Positions 47,205 to 58,081 of a stretch of DNA of 64,000 nucleotides are shown here, one piece after another. The notes under the pieces are model-generated. The model was not told where the DNA came from, ran no database searches, and was given only the letters and a program-made list of their open reading frames with translations. Location of the stretch: assembly GCF_037975245.1 (NCBI RefSeq), contig NC_092569.1:7870501-7934500 (forward strand), written 5' to 3'. The first letter of the stretch is position 1, and each line of letters begins with the position of its first letter. The translations under genes were made by a program, and so were the position numbers. The stretch is from Apostichopus japonicus. Its lineage: Eukaryota; Echinodermata; Holothuroidea; Aspidochirotida; Stichopodidae.

Positions 47205-47650
47205 TGCAAACCGATGGTTAGGCTACATTTCCCATTGACTTAGTGTGGTTGTTAGGCTAACATGTGGTCGAAGGTTGCAGAATTTCATGGATATTTTAGT
47301 TCTAGCTAACTGCGTCACAATTTCAGCGAATAAAGAGATGCTTAGGCTAGATTTTCCCGTTGACTACGTGTTTGGTGTTTGGCTACCTTGCGCGCGATGA
47401 TAGCAGCAAGGAAAGTATGTAAACAAAGCTACGCAAAGAATTGTTATTATTTTTTTTGCAAACTGATGGTTAGGCTACATTTCCCATTGACTTAGTGTGG
47501 TTGTTAGGCTAACATGTTGTCAAATATTGCAGTTTTTCTTGGATATTTTTATTTTTTATTTGCGACACAGCTTGAGCGAATAAACAGATGGCTAGCTTAG
47601 AGTTCCATGTTGACTTAGTTTAAAGTGAGGCTACCATGTGGTCGGAGGGA
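47205..47650. repeat. ~131-bp tandem module, inverted relative to 7200-7483
   Basis: Two to three diverged units with GATGGTTAGGCTACATTTCC, TTGACTTAGTGTGGTTG and AATTTCAGCGAATAAA. These are reverse complements of the module in the element at 5838-8383. Confidence 0.6.
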
Positions 47651-48407
47651 TTTTGGGGGATTTGAGGTTATTGTCGCTGGTACTGAAATTGCCGTAATTT
47701 GCCACGGGAAGTTCCCGGTGATTGTGCGCGACCCTCCCGCACTGCTTCAAATTTGATCAAATGTGATGCGGGATTGTGAGAACTGTTTGTGCGATTCGCG
47801 CTGCTACTGCAAACCCTACCTAAAGCAAAAAGTATGTCACAATTAAATTTACACAGACACCTGATATTATGAGGGCGATTTTCTTATATTTCTTTTTCGC
47901 CCTCGCAATTGTGCTTTCGGATGGCTTTTTTAAGCACTTGCTCGGGTGAATCGCCCTTTTCGCCCCGCATATTTCTGACCCTGTTGCAATGTAATGTAAA
48001 ATAGGCTATACAGATATTATATTTAGTACACTGGTAGTGCGAACCATCGTAGTGTAGGCAATGCATCAGTGCCCGTTACGTTATATGATTCAGCTTTACA
48101 ACAATCGAGCTAAATCTACGTGACTGTATAGAAAAACAGCGCTATCAGTAAAGTTAACGATCGCTAATTTAACATTTCTGACGATAAATTGGAGACAATT
48201 TACAGTTATAATTTCTTCACTTCAAGTTGAAGTTCTGAACACCATTCCTTTTGAAACGATTTTTTTTTTCATTCACACTGTATAAATTCAGGAGAAAATG
48301 AAACCCTCTTTTTTTTTCTCTCTCTCTCTGAACGCCAATGCGTCAAATCGGCAAGCCATTGCGTCAAAATCACGTCACAGCGGCTTAGCGGAAACACTGG
48401 CCAGGAT

Positions 48408-50065
48408 ACAATGTGGGGTACAGACAGTAAAATAAAATTTCAATTTGTCCATTGAGGAATATACCCCCTACGTAGCAAACAATTCTATACAAAAAATGAG
48501 GACCTAAATATTATTTGAGTACCATTGCAGCATTTGGGGTACAGAACTTAAATGTGATATCAATATACCTTATGGCATCTAAGATGGAGCCTACAGTAGA
48601 TGCATTAATTACTATACAGCCTTCATATATACAGTGAAGTTATCATTTGTGATGTAGGACCTATTTTTTTTTATATATGAGTACCATTGTAGCAAGTTGT
48701 GCAACTCTAAAGTTGCTATTTCATGCTGCGATTCAGCATGAGGTAGGGGTTTTGATGCCAATTTTAAAAAATAAAAAAAAATTGATAATTTTTTCTGGAA
48801 GAGATATAGTACCACCCTGTTTGTACAAAAAATTTCAGGAGGGTGTTTTGCCTTATTTTGAAATGAAAAATCCTCAAAGTTTGGGATTTTTACAAAAAAC
48901 GTTTTTGCCTGTTTTGATGTTCCATGAGTTTTGACCCTGGGTATTGTACTGTACTTCAAGGTCATTCAGTTCAATACTGTGCAGTTTTTAATTTCATATA
49001 ACAAAATACTATTTGCAATGTACTTGTCTGCTCCTGGTTGAATTCATTTAATTAGAAGACTTATAAAATGAATTTCAACCAGTACACACATATGTATGTA
49101 CAGTACATACACTGTACTGAGTGTATATGTACGGAGTGCTATGAGTGCCAGAAGACTATGTTTAAACTAACACTAATATACACACTGTACATATACAATT
49201 GGTTGAATTAGAAGACTTTACTATAGAATTAATTTCAACCAGTACATAGATGTATGTACAGTACAAAACTGTACTGGGTGTACATGTACAGTGTGTTAGT
49301 GTTGTTTTCAATCAAGTACCCTGAAGCAATGGTTTACGAGCAATTCATCACTCAAAATAGCACATTTTTTAGTGAAAAGTGCAAAAATCAAATATTTTGA
49401 CACTTTTAAGTTGACCTAACTCCACAAGACAATATTTTTGTAGCCTAATTTTTTATTTTCCTGTTCTATGGGATAGACTCTTTAGGCATCTGTATTAGAA
49501 ATGTAGTAGAATGTTCAATTGCTGAGAAATGAGACCTCAAAAGTCAAGAAAATGCCAAAATGCCATGGTGGCGACAAATTACAGAATTTCAAAGTGTGAT
49601 AAATCGGCCAATTGTAAAGCAATGCAACTGAAATTTTCAGAATATGCTTATATTATGGTGGTCCAATCATACAATAAATTTGGGAATTTTTGGAAAGGGT
49701 GCAGCAACAGCCATCCGTGATTTGACACGGAATGACCCAGCAGCAACAGCAAACTTGTCTCAACAATCCTTAAATTGTTCTATACTTTGCAAAATATGAC
49801 TGATAGCCAGTTGTAAAACTGCCTTGAGAAATAATGAAGGAGATGCTTTAAGTGTATTGGTATTCTGACTGGTTGTTGTGTCAATGAACCTTATTCTACC
49901 CAACCGTTGCTGGCCTAAACAAAATAAAATTGCTCACAGGCCTAGCCAGGTTTGTTCTAGTTGTCTAATAATCATAAATGTGAAGAAAGTCAAACGGTAC
50001 TTTTAAGGCCTAGCTATGCTGAAACTGGTGGAAGAGACTACACAAATTGAGATCAACAGCTGATC
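48408..50065. other. No gene seen; short direct repeat at 49030-49300
   Basis: Intronic DNA. Two ~105-bp copies (49030-49140 and 49198-49300) share TGGTTGAATT...TTAGAAGACTT, AATTTCAACCAGTACA and ATGTATGTACAGTAC. The region is rich in GTAC palindromes. ORFs at 48612-48965 (minus) and 48677-48934 (plus) overlap on opposite strands and show no domain. Confidence 0.5.
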
Positions 50066-50069
50066 CAGT

Positions 50070-50630
50070 CAAAAGCTAGTGAACTCACTGCTAAACCAAC
50101 ACTGTTTTACACAATTATTTCACATTGGTCATAGTCTAAATTCTACCGCTGCCTGGTCACAACAAAACTACATCGAAGTACATACACACCTTTCTGCACG
50201 CAAAGTAAGGCTTCCGAGCGGCATGTTAGAGCCAATGGAAATATGTTTAAGTTTTGAGTTTAAGATTCTACCGATGCCCATAAGATCATTTTCAATTGCC
50301 AATAGCCTCCTATTAGTATGAGGCATAATGCACATATCTGATAGGCTGGTTAGTGGGAGATACGGTAGCTTATAAAACAAGGCTTCCACAATTTGGCGTC
50401 TGGTGACTCCAAATGAACCTGACCCCCATCAAATCTTGTACTGAACGTGACACAACTATATACTGAATATGAGATTTGTCCAACCTTCTCTTCTTGAGTT
50501 ATCGTGTTAACATCGTTTTCACAATTTGACTTCTAGTGACCCCAAATGGACTTGGACGTCCACCAAAATGAATTGGGATTTTGAACTCACTCCTTCATGG
50601 GAAATACAAGATTGATTTACCTACTCGTGT
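50070..50630. repeat. TGACCT-family repeat, left flank of DIRS insertion
   Basis: Contains CAATTGCCAATAGCCTCCTA (also at 208-228) and degenerate TGACTTCTAGTGACCCCAAA words. It is interrupted after CTACTCGTGTT by the DIRS element; the family text resumes at 58082 with ACAAGGTTTACACAATTTG. Confidence 0.65.
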
Positions 50631-50631
50631 T

Positions 50632-50771
50632 TCCCAAAAACTTACCTGGTTTTAGGGTCTACGAGCGACGATACCTGTCTCATACTTACACAGCCCCCCT
50701 TATCTAGCCTAGTAGTCCCATTCTGGCAAATTCTACCATACCCCAACTGGCCACCCACCCTGCTCTTCCTC
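50632..50771. repeat. DIRS left inverted terminal repeat (element 3' side)
   Basis: 50674-50771 is the inverted copy of 57964-58063 with few differences (CTCATACTTACACAGC, TTCTGGCAAATTCTACCATA). The outer 42 bp (TTACCTGGTTTTAGGGTCTA and neighbours) are absent from the other end but recur, inverted, in the internal complementary region. Confidence 0.9.
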
Positions 50772-50858
50772 ATAGTCTCCAGAATTCACATCGTAAGGTC
50801 TTGGCAATCCGCCTCGACCGGTGCCCTGGAGTGGGGAAGGAGGGAGGGAGACCAGTTT

Positions 50859-50952
50859 GAGATAGGTATCGTCGCTCCTAGACCCTAAAACCAGGTAGGT
50901 TTTTGGGAGTCTACTTCACTCCTCTACCTATCTCATACTTACACAGCGCCCC
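50859..50952. other. DIRS internal complementary region
   Basis: Left half 50859-50909 is the reverse complement of 50632-50681. Right half 50909-50952 is the reverse complement of 58038-58081. The two halves meet at TTTTGGGAGTCTACTTCACT. In DIRS elements this segment is thought to template joining of the two ends into a circular DNA intermediate. Its place, between the YR and the nearby terminal repeat, is as expected. Confidence 0.85.
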
Positions 50953-51031
50953 AGAGTGACACAGCCGTCATTGGTGGTGGGCCCAGGTGCCACGTTTCGG
51001 CGGATTGAGAACTGCCCTGGCGAAGTCTCCA

Positions 51032-52260
51032 TCAGGTGTTCTGCAGGTAGCAGGAGACGAAGGTCGTGTTATATTTCCATGCCGCCGCCTTCATGATGGC
51101 CTCGAGTCGGACGCCGCCGAACCATGCTAGTGAGGCCGCGACTCCCCTGACATCGTGGGCTCGCACTGGTGATGGGTCCGTTGTATGGCTCGAGATCGTG
51201 GTTCGGAGCCAACGAGCCAAGGTGTCCTTCGAGGCTGTCGTATGTGGTGCCCGGGGTAGTATGAACAGACGGTCGGACGTACGGATTTGTTTGGTTCTGT
51301 CCAGATATATTTGTAATGCCCGTACTGGGCACCAACGTCGGTCCTCTTTGATGGTTGAGATCGATCCGATCGATGGCAGGAAAATTTCCTCCGGTGAAAA
51401 GGTCATGGATTGGTTCTTTGCGAGGAAGGCTGGGTCAGGAAGCAGCCTCAACCCCTTCGTTGTCGAATCTCATGTAGTCCCTTTTTATGGTTAGGGCGTG
51501 AATCCCACTCCGACGCTGAGCCGATGCTGCCGCCAGTAGGAAAAGGGTTTTCCTGGTTAGTTCCTGTAGTGAGGACTCCCTGATCGGCTCGTATGGTGGT
51601 TTGGCTAAAGCCAACAGGACCTCGTCGAGTGACCACGTCGAGGGTAGTGTCCTCGTCGAGCCGCTGGTGTGAAAGTATCCTCTGATGATTTTTGTGAGGT
51701 CCGGGTTGTCGCCTACTTTTTAACCGTCTGGGAGGCCCTTGTGTATGGCCCCGATGGCTGAGCGGTTGTTGCGGATGGTTGAGGCCACTTTGCCCTCTTC
51801 AAAGAGTAGAGTGAATAAGGCGGCTATCTCCCCGAGAGAGGCCTCCATGGGATTGCAAGTGTTGTCTGCTGCCCATCGGTTGAACCTAGCAAGTCTGGAA
51901 TCGTAAGTCCTGACTGTGGACTCTCGCCAGGCTCTTGTTGCATACTCCACAGCTTTTGCAGGAACTCCCTTCTGACGTAGGTCCCTGCGGAGAGTTTCCA
52001 CATACAGAGTTGGATGTTTGGGATCGCTCTGTTGGTTTCTGTCTGGCCTCGCAGGACGATTGCCCTGGGTGTGAGTCTGAGAGGGTAGTTGACGAGAAGC
52101 TCCATTATCAGAGGAAACCACGTTTGGTTCGGCCAATACAGTGCGAGTAGGAGCATGGTTGCATCTGAGTCTCTGAGTGTTGCCAGCACCTTGTGAATTA
52201 GGGCTAACGGTGTAAACGCGTACAGGTACAGGTCCACCCACGGGGACGAGAATGCATCCA
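51032..52260 (-). pseudogene. DIRS tyrosine recombinase, broken
   Basis: From the 5' side: the RNase H-to-YR connecting stretch (DAFSSPWVDLYLYAF, WPNQTWFPLIMELL; 52261 to about 51990), a core-binding domain (STVRTYDSRLARFNRW, about 51910-51870), then the catalytic domain. Recognisable active-site positions are the first Arg in SAQRRSGIHAL (about 51512), His-x-x-Arg in RAHDVRG (about 51150-51165), and the nucleophile Tyr in FVSCYL (codon 51047-51049). It ends at TGA 51032-51034. Breaks: a frame change between the connecting stretch and the core-binding domain, a TAA at 51720-51722, and a frame change near 51437. All catalytic positions survive, so the damage is recent or mild. In an intact element the enzyme would integrate the circular cDNA without target duplication. 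Confidence 0.8.
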
Positions 52261-52365
52261 CTTTCCACGCTTTGTGCTCGTGCAGAATTTCGGGATCTTG
52301 AAATTTGTTGCTGATGCAAAGAGGTCGATGCTAGGGCTCGAACGTCCGGTTCGCCCAGTGTTCGG

Positions 52366-53145
52366 CTATCTCCCACTCGTTCGGGCTCGTGAGAGGATAT
52401 CCCCTGGCTGATTGTCTACTCCTGCTAGGTGTGACGCCATGAGGGAGATGTTCAGGCTGTCGCATAGGTGGAGCAGCTCCCAAATTATCTCGGTGAGTGT
52501 TCGTGAGCAGGTCCCACCTTCCTTGTTGACGTAGGCCACTGTCGTTGAGTTGTCTGTCCTCACGTAGACTGCGTGACCCCTCAACTCCTGTTGCCATGCT
52601 CTCACTGCGTTGAGGATGGCCTTGGCCTCCAGTGCGTTGATGTGGAGTGTCTTCTCCTTGGGCGACCACTGGCCTGCTGACTCCTGGTCGTTGAAGGTGG
52701 CTCCCCAGCCGGTCAAAGAGGCATCCGTCGTGACTGTCGCCTTCGGTTTTCCCTCCTGTATGGGGATCCCCCTAGACACATTGGATTTGAGCGTCGACCA
52801 TTGGAGGTAAGGTTTGAGTTCTGGTGGTAGAGGTATGAGTACCGACTTCTCGGACGAGGTTTGGCGATAAAATCTTTGTAAGTGCTGCTGCAAGGGTCTC
52901 ATGTGTAATCTGCAGCGTGGCAACAGGTTGACCAGGCTTGCCATCTTCCCCAACATACGGAGCCATAGCCCTGCCGAGGTGTTCTCTGTGGTGAGGGCCC
53001 GTTGAATGTCCGACCTCAGGTCGTTGATCTTTCCCCTTGTGGGGGCCAGTCTGCCTCTGCCGAGGTCGATCTGCGCACCCAGGTATTGGATAACCTGAGC
53101 CGGTGTGAGGGATGATTTTTCCTGGTTGATAATCCAACCGAATCA
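52366..53145 (-). pseudogene. DIRS RT thumb/RNase H
   Basis: Continues in the frame of the RT palm after a premature TGA at 53143-53145. It starts with the RT thumb region (SSLTPAQVIQYLGAQIDLG) and passes to an RNase H domain. The acidic residues are in TDASLTGWGATF, in HINALEAKAI and in VRTDNSTTVAYVNKEGGT, and the C-terminal part is ASHLAGVDNQPGDILSR. This set of motifs matches the DIRS/Ty3-like RNase H that degrades RNA in the RNA-DNA hybrid. The frame ends at 52366; the next conserved stretch (DLFASATNFKIPKF) is in another frame, so at least one frameshift lies at about 52370-52260. Confidence 0.8.
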
Positions 53146-53762
53146 GTGGAGTAGGGCCAGAGTACACGCCGTGTCTCTCTCGACCTGCGCCTCTGAATCC
53201 GCGACAATCAGCCAGTTGTCCAAGTATGCGAAGATTTTCATTCCCCTTCGCCGTAGGTAAGCCAGGATTGGTCTCGTAATTCTGGTGAAAACCCTGGGAG
53301 CGGTCGATAACCCGAAGGGGAGGCAAGTGAACTGGAAGGTGTCCCCTTGTAGGCGACGGTCAGGTAGGCCTGGTCTTCGATGGCGATCGGTACGTGGACA
53401 TATGCGTCCCTCAGATCCAGGGACGTTGCCCACATCCCCTGGCTGAGTACTGGTGTTATGTCTGCCAGGGTCTCCATCCGGAACCTTCTTGGCCTGACAA
53501 AAACTTGGTTGAACTGTCGTAGTTTGAGGATAGGTCTCCAGGCATCCCCCTTCTTGGAGGCCAGGAAGAATCTGGTTTGGAACCTTGGTAGGGGTTCTGA
53601 ATCGAGCCGTCGGCGGATTGCTTTCTTTCTCAGCAGAGCCGCAATTTCCTCCTCCAGCGCCGTTCTATTGCTGGCTTCTTGTGGGACGCTCGTTTCCCTT
53701 GGCTGGAACAGGGAAGGGGGGCCGGCTGTGAATTCTATTCTGTAGCCGTGACGGACGACCCC
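53146..53762 (-). pseudogene. DIRS reverse transcriptase palm/fingers, broken
   Basis: The fingers/palm start at GYRIEFTAGPP and run through LLRKKAIRR, FFLASKKGDAWRPILKLRQF and the first catalytic motif WATSLDLRDAYVHVPI (Asp in LDLRD). A frameshift near 53345 moves the continuation (DTFQFTCLPFGLSTAP, then RGMKIFAYLDNWLIVAD) to another frame. The catalytic box reads YLDN rather than YLDD, so the second metal-binding Asp is Asn. With the frameshift and the downstream TGA this copy cannot make active enzyme. The motif order and spacing are typical of DIRS RT. Confidence 0.85.
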
Positions 53763-54488
53763 CAGAACCCACGCTGCTGGGCCTATTTCTTCCCAATTTT
53801 GCGCGGACTGCGCTAGTCTCCCCCCCACTGTGATGGGTGATCCAGTGAGGTGGGCATCCCTAGGGTAGCTTCCTCTGCCCCGTCGTCCTCCCTGTAACTT
53901 CGACGAACTGTCGCATGGTGGAGAGCTCTGACGACGCAAGTTCCAGGGCTTGCGAGATGGGTTCCCGGTTCCACGAGATGAAAACCATCCTCCTCGTTGC
54001 TTCAAAGTAGGAAACGCTGACTTCCTTTCACTGCTGCTGGAGTATGAAGGCATCTTGCGCAAGAGGCCTATATCTGCATCTCGCCAGTCTCTTGCTCTGG
54101 CTGCCTCGTTCTCAATGCATTCCTCGTACTTCCCTGCAAAGAGGTCTGCGCCCATCATCGGGAGCGTCGTTAAGGTCTCCTTGATTGTTGTTTTTGGCCA
54201 ATTGATTTCCTCCAATACCAAGGACCGCATGGCCGACGTTGATCTGGTTGCCACTCTGGCAAATTGGTCAAAGGCCATTCTGCAGAACGGCGCCAGCAGG
54301 CTAATGACGGTTCCCGTGTCCTTTCTGGATATTCCTTCCTCCGATGCCTGTTGGAAGGAAGACGTAGCCACTTCGGTGATCAGGAGAAAGGTCGATGCCA
54401 CTTTCATCCCGTCGGGCTGCCTGGTCGATATCTGACAATGTGTTCTGCGACTTGTTGATAGCCGCATTGTTAAACTTTCTGTGCGAGT
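53763..54488 (-). pseudogene. DIRS gag, C-terminal part, fused upstream of RT
   Basis: Residues about 38-250 of an open frame (54515-53238) that continues into RT. It contains a helical stretch (LLAPFCRMAFDQFARV, AMRSLVLEEINW, MMGADLFAGKYEE) typical of the DIRS gag core, then a Ser/Arg/Gly-rich linker. Its 5' continuation is at 55820-57203, beyond the inserted hAT-like element. A frame change is also needed near 54420, so the codons at the start of this ORF are partly out of frame or derived from the insertion. The role is inferred from the position upstream of RT. Confidence 0.6.
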
Positions 54489-55819
54489 TAGCGTTGTGCG
54501 GTAGTCAGATTTCACACAACCGGTAGTGTTGCAACATGAATCCTGGTATTGTAACTACAACCGGTATTTTCTTCAACTTTCATCTACGGTTCAAAGCACT
54601 TAGCTACGAGACTGTCAATGTCATACATTCAATATGCATAGCCTAGGCTATGTACATACTCTTACACGCACGTTCATAAAAAGAAAATAAAAAAAATAAC
54701 ACACTATATTAGGGCCTTTGTTTTTTAACATACACTTCCAAAAAGAAAAGCACAAACCTTGGAAAAAAGCAACCCACACCAACCTTCATTCATACTCAAC
54801 GTACGATATTAGATTAACACGTTCGCATGTGGATTAAACTTGTAATCCGTACACAAACATAAATTGGGAGTTCCCCACTAATCCATGATATTGGAATAGG
54901 GCAACCCCTTCAAGTTCAAAAGTTCACAATGAAAGTTTTTAGCTATCAACAAGTCACCACGTGTTTGGAACTTCAGACAATAAGAATGTTACATAGGGGC
55001 TACGTAAATACGGGATTATAAACTACATACATAAGAATAGTACAGATTTATTTATATCGTTAATCGGCTTTTGTTTACTCCAGAAAATATACTTTCAATA
55101 CGTACAATATCAATCTTTCGTACAAAAGATCTTAAAAATTAAAAAAGTAGCGAAAGATAAATATAAATGACATGGCATTAATAAACGAATCCATTTCATT
55201 ACATCATCAAATCTCAAGTACTGAACTGTTGTGTGTACCTGTACCGTACCCTACCCTATAATAATATAGTCCCATGCGAAGATGGATTTAAACTGGATAT
55301 ACTCCCTGCGGTTTTGGCTCAAAATTGATGAAATCGTTATAATTATTATAACAAAATGAAGTGAAATGCATAAGAGTAAGATTTTGTACATGGGAACCTT
55401 GACAATCATCGTTTGAAGGAAGAATAAATAACGAAAATTTCAGAATAACTTTGAGGTCCCATAACATGCTGAGCGCAAGTAACGTTCGATATTTGGTGTA
55501 GCCTAGGTGCAAATTACTACGTGAAAAGTTGATTCGTTAATACATAGGTCTAGGCCAGTACGTAAATTGGTCAGATATTATTCAAACTAAGAACACAGAA
55601 ACCAGAAAAAATCGTGTTTTGTTTTCTTTATTTCAAATAGTAACACGTAGATATTTTTATTATGTCCGGGATTCCCGGGAATGATACCGAAACAAATGTA
55701 ATAACCGGTTGTTTTCCCACTACCGGTAGTATTTACACATTGCTTTGTGATCGGGATTAGTCAATACCGGGATCGGGATACCGGGATTCACTTGACTACC
55801 GGGATCCCGCACAACCCTA
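54489..55819. mobile_element. hAT-like element inserted in DIRS gag, 1331 bp
   Basis: Flanked by a perfect 8-bp duplication GTGCGAGT (54481-54488 and 55820-55827). Inverted ends are TAGCGTTGTGCGG and TAGGGTTGTGCGG. The interior is AT-rich, unlike the GC-rich DIRS coding DNA on both sides, and carries ACCGGTAGT/ACTACCGGTAG words near both ends as sub-terminal repeats. No transposase frame is visible. Removing it with one copy of the duplication brings the gag halves together in the frame of the 55817-56143 ORF. Confidence 0.85.
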
Positions 55820-57203
55820 GTGCGAGTTCATCACCCCCGCAGCCTTCAAGCTATCCAGCGCTGCCTTTGGGATGGTGGGAGCGGTAAACAAGTCTTGCCA
55901 GCCCTCCTCGTCTACCTTGACTTTAGGAGCAGTGTTGCGATCCATGGGTCTCCAGGTTCGGGTCCCTGCAATTGACTCGAACCTTTCGTAGCATCCTCCG
56001 TCGACTGGCATCAATGGTCCTGGTGCATTTCTGGCTTTGCCCAGGGAAAGGCAAGACTGTCTCACCATTGGAGGATCGTGCGTCTGGGGTGGTTGGCTGG
56101 GAGGCGCGTCCTCGTACTGTAGGACCCGCCGGATTGTCTCCACTGCCTTTCCGAAAGCCTCAGCCGTGAAATCTGAGCCGGAAGGTGCTACCGGCTCCTC
56201 CTCTGCGGAGTAATCCCATTCCTCATCCTCTTCTAGGTCGCTATCCCCGAGTTGTTCCCGTTCTGGTCCTCCTCAGGTTTATGCCGCTTTGGCTCCGATC
56301 CCCGCCATGGGTCTCGGCCCGTGGGTTGGTTTTCAGAAGCCGGCACCTGGTCGGGTGGCTGTTGGGTCTCCTGGCCTGGCTGCGACCACTCCTAGAAGAG
56401 GTTCCTCAGTGTGCTCACGAACACTGGGTCTGCCCGGCGGGGGGGGGGGGGGTGTTTCGAGCTACCTGTGGCTGTCTTTCCATCTCGTTGGCCCTGCATT
56501 TCCGCCTGGGTAGGTATTTCTGGGCAGAGAAACCCTCGAAATCCAGCTGGGAAGCCGGGATGAAGCCATGTCCTAGGCTGGACCAGGCGTCGCTGGCCTG
56601 GTCTTCCAGATCTTCTGTGGGCTCGTCTCCGGATAGGGCCGTATCCTGCCCGGGCCGTCCTGGCTCCCAGACCTCGGAGTGATTCTCCGTGCTCTGGCTC
56701 CGGGGGGTCGCACCTTCCGGATCCTGGGTCGAGCCGGCCTCCTGGCCGGCTCCTCGAGTTGGGCTTGAAGGCCTACTCCGTGCAAGCACGGCTACTTCGG
56801 CCACCCACTCGTGATCCTGGGACGGCTTAGCCTGCCTGCTGGCCTCCCGAGTCGGGCTTAAAGGCCTACTCCGTGCATGCACGGCTACTTCAGCCACCCG
56901 CTCTGGATTATATTGGGACCCTCCTGGGTCCCTACTGGAGGTGGATACTCTGGGCCTCTTAGGCTTCTTTGCGGGTGCCTTCCCCCGGTTTTCCTGGCTG
57001 CCTGGAGCCGAGTTGTCCCGGTCTTTCTTCCGGGCTTTGTCCGCCAACCAGTCCTCAACTTCCTTCCAGCGGTCCTCTGGCCAGTTCGTACAGACGTTGC
57101 ATCTGGTGGCTTTGTTGCAGGTGCGACATCTGAGGCAGGAACCGTGCTTGTCCCACGTCACGAAAGGCTGGTACCGCTTGCATTTGGCGCACGACGGTGC
57201 CAT
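55820..57203 (-). pseudogene. DIRS gag, N-terminal part with Cys-rich motif
   Basis: Starts at Met codon 57203-57201 (MAPSCAKCKRYQPF). It has a zinc-ribbon-like cluster: CxxC, then D-x-H-G-S-C-x-x-C, then C-x(4)-C-x-x-C-x-x-W, as in the gag ORFs of DIRS-like elements. A charged, Pro/Ser/Arg-rich low-complexity region follows, holding two near-duplicated blocks (ERVAEVAVHARSRPLSPTRE and EWVAEVAVLARSRPSSPTRG). The first frame stops at 56415, where a run of thirteen G (about 56437-56449) probably slipped. A later piece (56143-55817: QSCLSLGKARNAP, DRNTAPKVKVDEEGWQDL) is in another frame. Nucleic-acid binding and packaging is the expected role; this copy is non-functional. Confidence 0.65.
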
Positions 57204-57963
57204 ATCTGGGAACATGTGGTAAAGGAAATCATGCACACATATAGGTAGACAGACTGTCTACCAAAGCCGGGAACACCGGACAACTGTAAATCCTAATTGC
57301 TCCACAACTTTCCGGCCAAAATGATGGAAAGTGGCGGGAATGAGCGAGCACCTCTGTGTACTGAAACTAGGCTTAGGGCCGGGGATACCAGACTACCTAA
57401 GTGCTAACTCAATTCCCAGTTGCAAAGTCCGCGACTTTCTGCTAAGGGAGAAATGGCTAGAAACATACATGTATACATATAATACGCATAAAGTCAATGA
57501 ACCCCAGACACTAGGGCCAGGAATACCAGACAACCTAAGTGCTGAACTAAATCCCAAGTTAACGGAATACCCCCATAAGGTGATCGAACCTGTGGACAAT
57601 TGGACATCGAATCTAAAGCGACAACCACAACCGAAGTTGTAGGAAAGTAGCAAGGCCCGCGGCCTAAATGCTACCAAGCTAGGCTATCCTAACAAACAAG
57701 TAGTAGCTAAGGCCTCAACTGCCCGCCCGCTACAGTGTGTTAGCCTCTGCCACCTAAGCTGAAGAAAACTGACAAAAGTGTCAGTGCAAATTTTACTTAT
57801 GAAAAACGAAGGATACCCGACAGAATCGGCTTGATTCTGTTGCTGGCTGCTTGTCGATGCTGTTTCAATTTCAGTTGATATGGTAGATGTTATTGTTAGA
57901 AAATACGAATTAGAAAATTCATGAGCCAAAATAAAACCCAACTCTTTGAATTCTGGCAAATAA
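57204..57963. other. DIRS 5' untranslated region
   Basis: No conserved coding sequence. It contains a ~50-bp direct repeat (GGGGATACCAGACTACCTAA near 57380 and GGAATACCAGACAACCTAA near 57520). It lies between the right terminal repeat and the gag start and probably holds the promoter; I see no clear TATA box. Confidence 0.5.
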
Positions 57964-58081
57964 GAGGAAGAGCTGGGTGGGTGGCCAGTTGGGGTATGGT
58001 AGAATTTGCCAGAATGGGACTAGTAGGCTAGATAAGGGGGGCGCTGTGTAAGTATGAGATAGGTAGAGGAGTGAAGTAGAC
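57964..58081. repeat. DIRS right inverted terminal repeat (element 5' side)
   Basis: 57964-58063 is the inverted copy of 50674-50771. The outer 18 bp (TAGAGGAGTGAAGTAGAC) are specific to this end and recur inverted in the internal complementary region. Confidence 0.9.

Larger units (their letters stand above)
45620..48399. mobile_element. hAT-like transposon, 2780 bp, perfect 8-bp TSD
   Basis: Inverted ends CAGTGTTTCCTCTAAG and CAGTGTTTCCGCTAAG are flanked by a perfect GCCAGGAT duplication (45612-45619 and 48400-48407). These are the hallmarks of the hAT superfamily. No transposase frame or hATC motif is visible, so it is non-autonomous or gutted. A second inverted-repeat element (45803-46478) sits inside, as does an inverted, diverged copy of the ~131-bp module seen in the 5838-8383 element (47205-47650). 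The 60-codon ORF at 47884-48066 has no domain. Confidence 0.75.
50632..58081 (-). mobile_element. DIRS-type tyrosine-recombinase retrotransposon, degenerate
   Basis: About 7.45 kb, coding on the minus strand. The order is gag with a Cys-rich N-terminus, RT, RNase H, then tyrosine recombinase (YR). The ends are inverted repeats (50674-50771 and 57964-58063), with a unique extension on each end (50632-50673 and 58064-58081). An internal complementary region (50859-50952) contains the reverse complement of the left extension joined to the reverse complement of the right extension, the defining DIRS architecture. There is no integrase or protease, and no target-site duplication. Reading frames are broken by several frameshifts and stops and by a 1.33-kb insertion in gag, so this copy is dead. 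It sits inside a TGACCT repeat. Confidence 0.9.

Noticed and set aside
51066-51494. 142-codon plus-strand ORF
   Set aside because: Antisense to the tyrosine-recombinase catalytic domain, which carries recognisable active-site motifs on the minus strand.
53950-54435. 161-codon plus-strand ORF
   Set aside because: Antisense to DIRS gag. The minus-strand frame continues into RT and is the meaningful one.
56185-56682. 165-codon plus-strand ORF
   Set aside because: Antisense to the GC-rich gag region. Low complexity, no domain.
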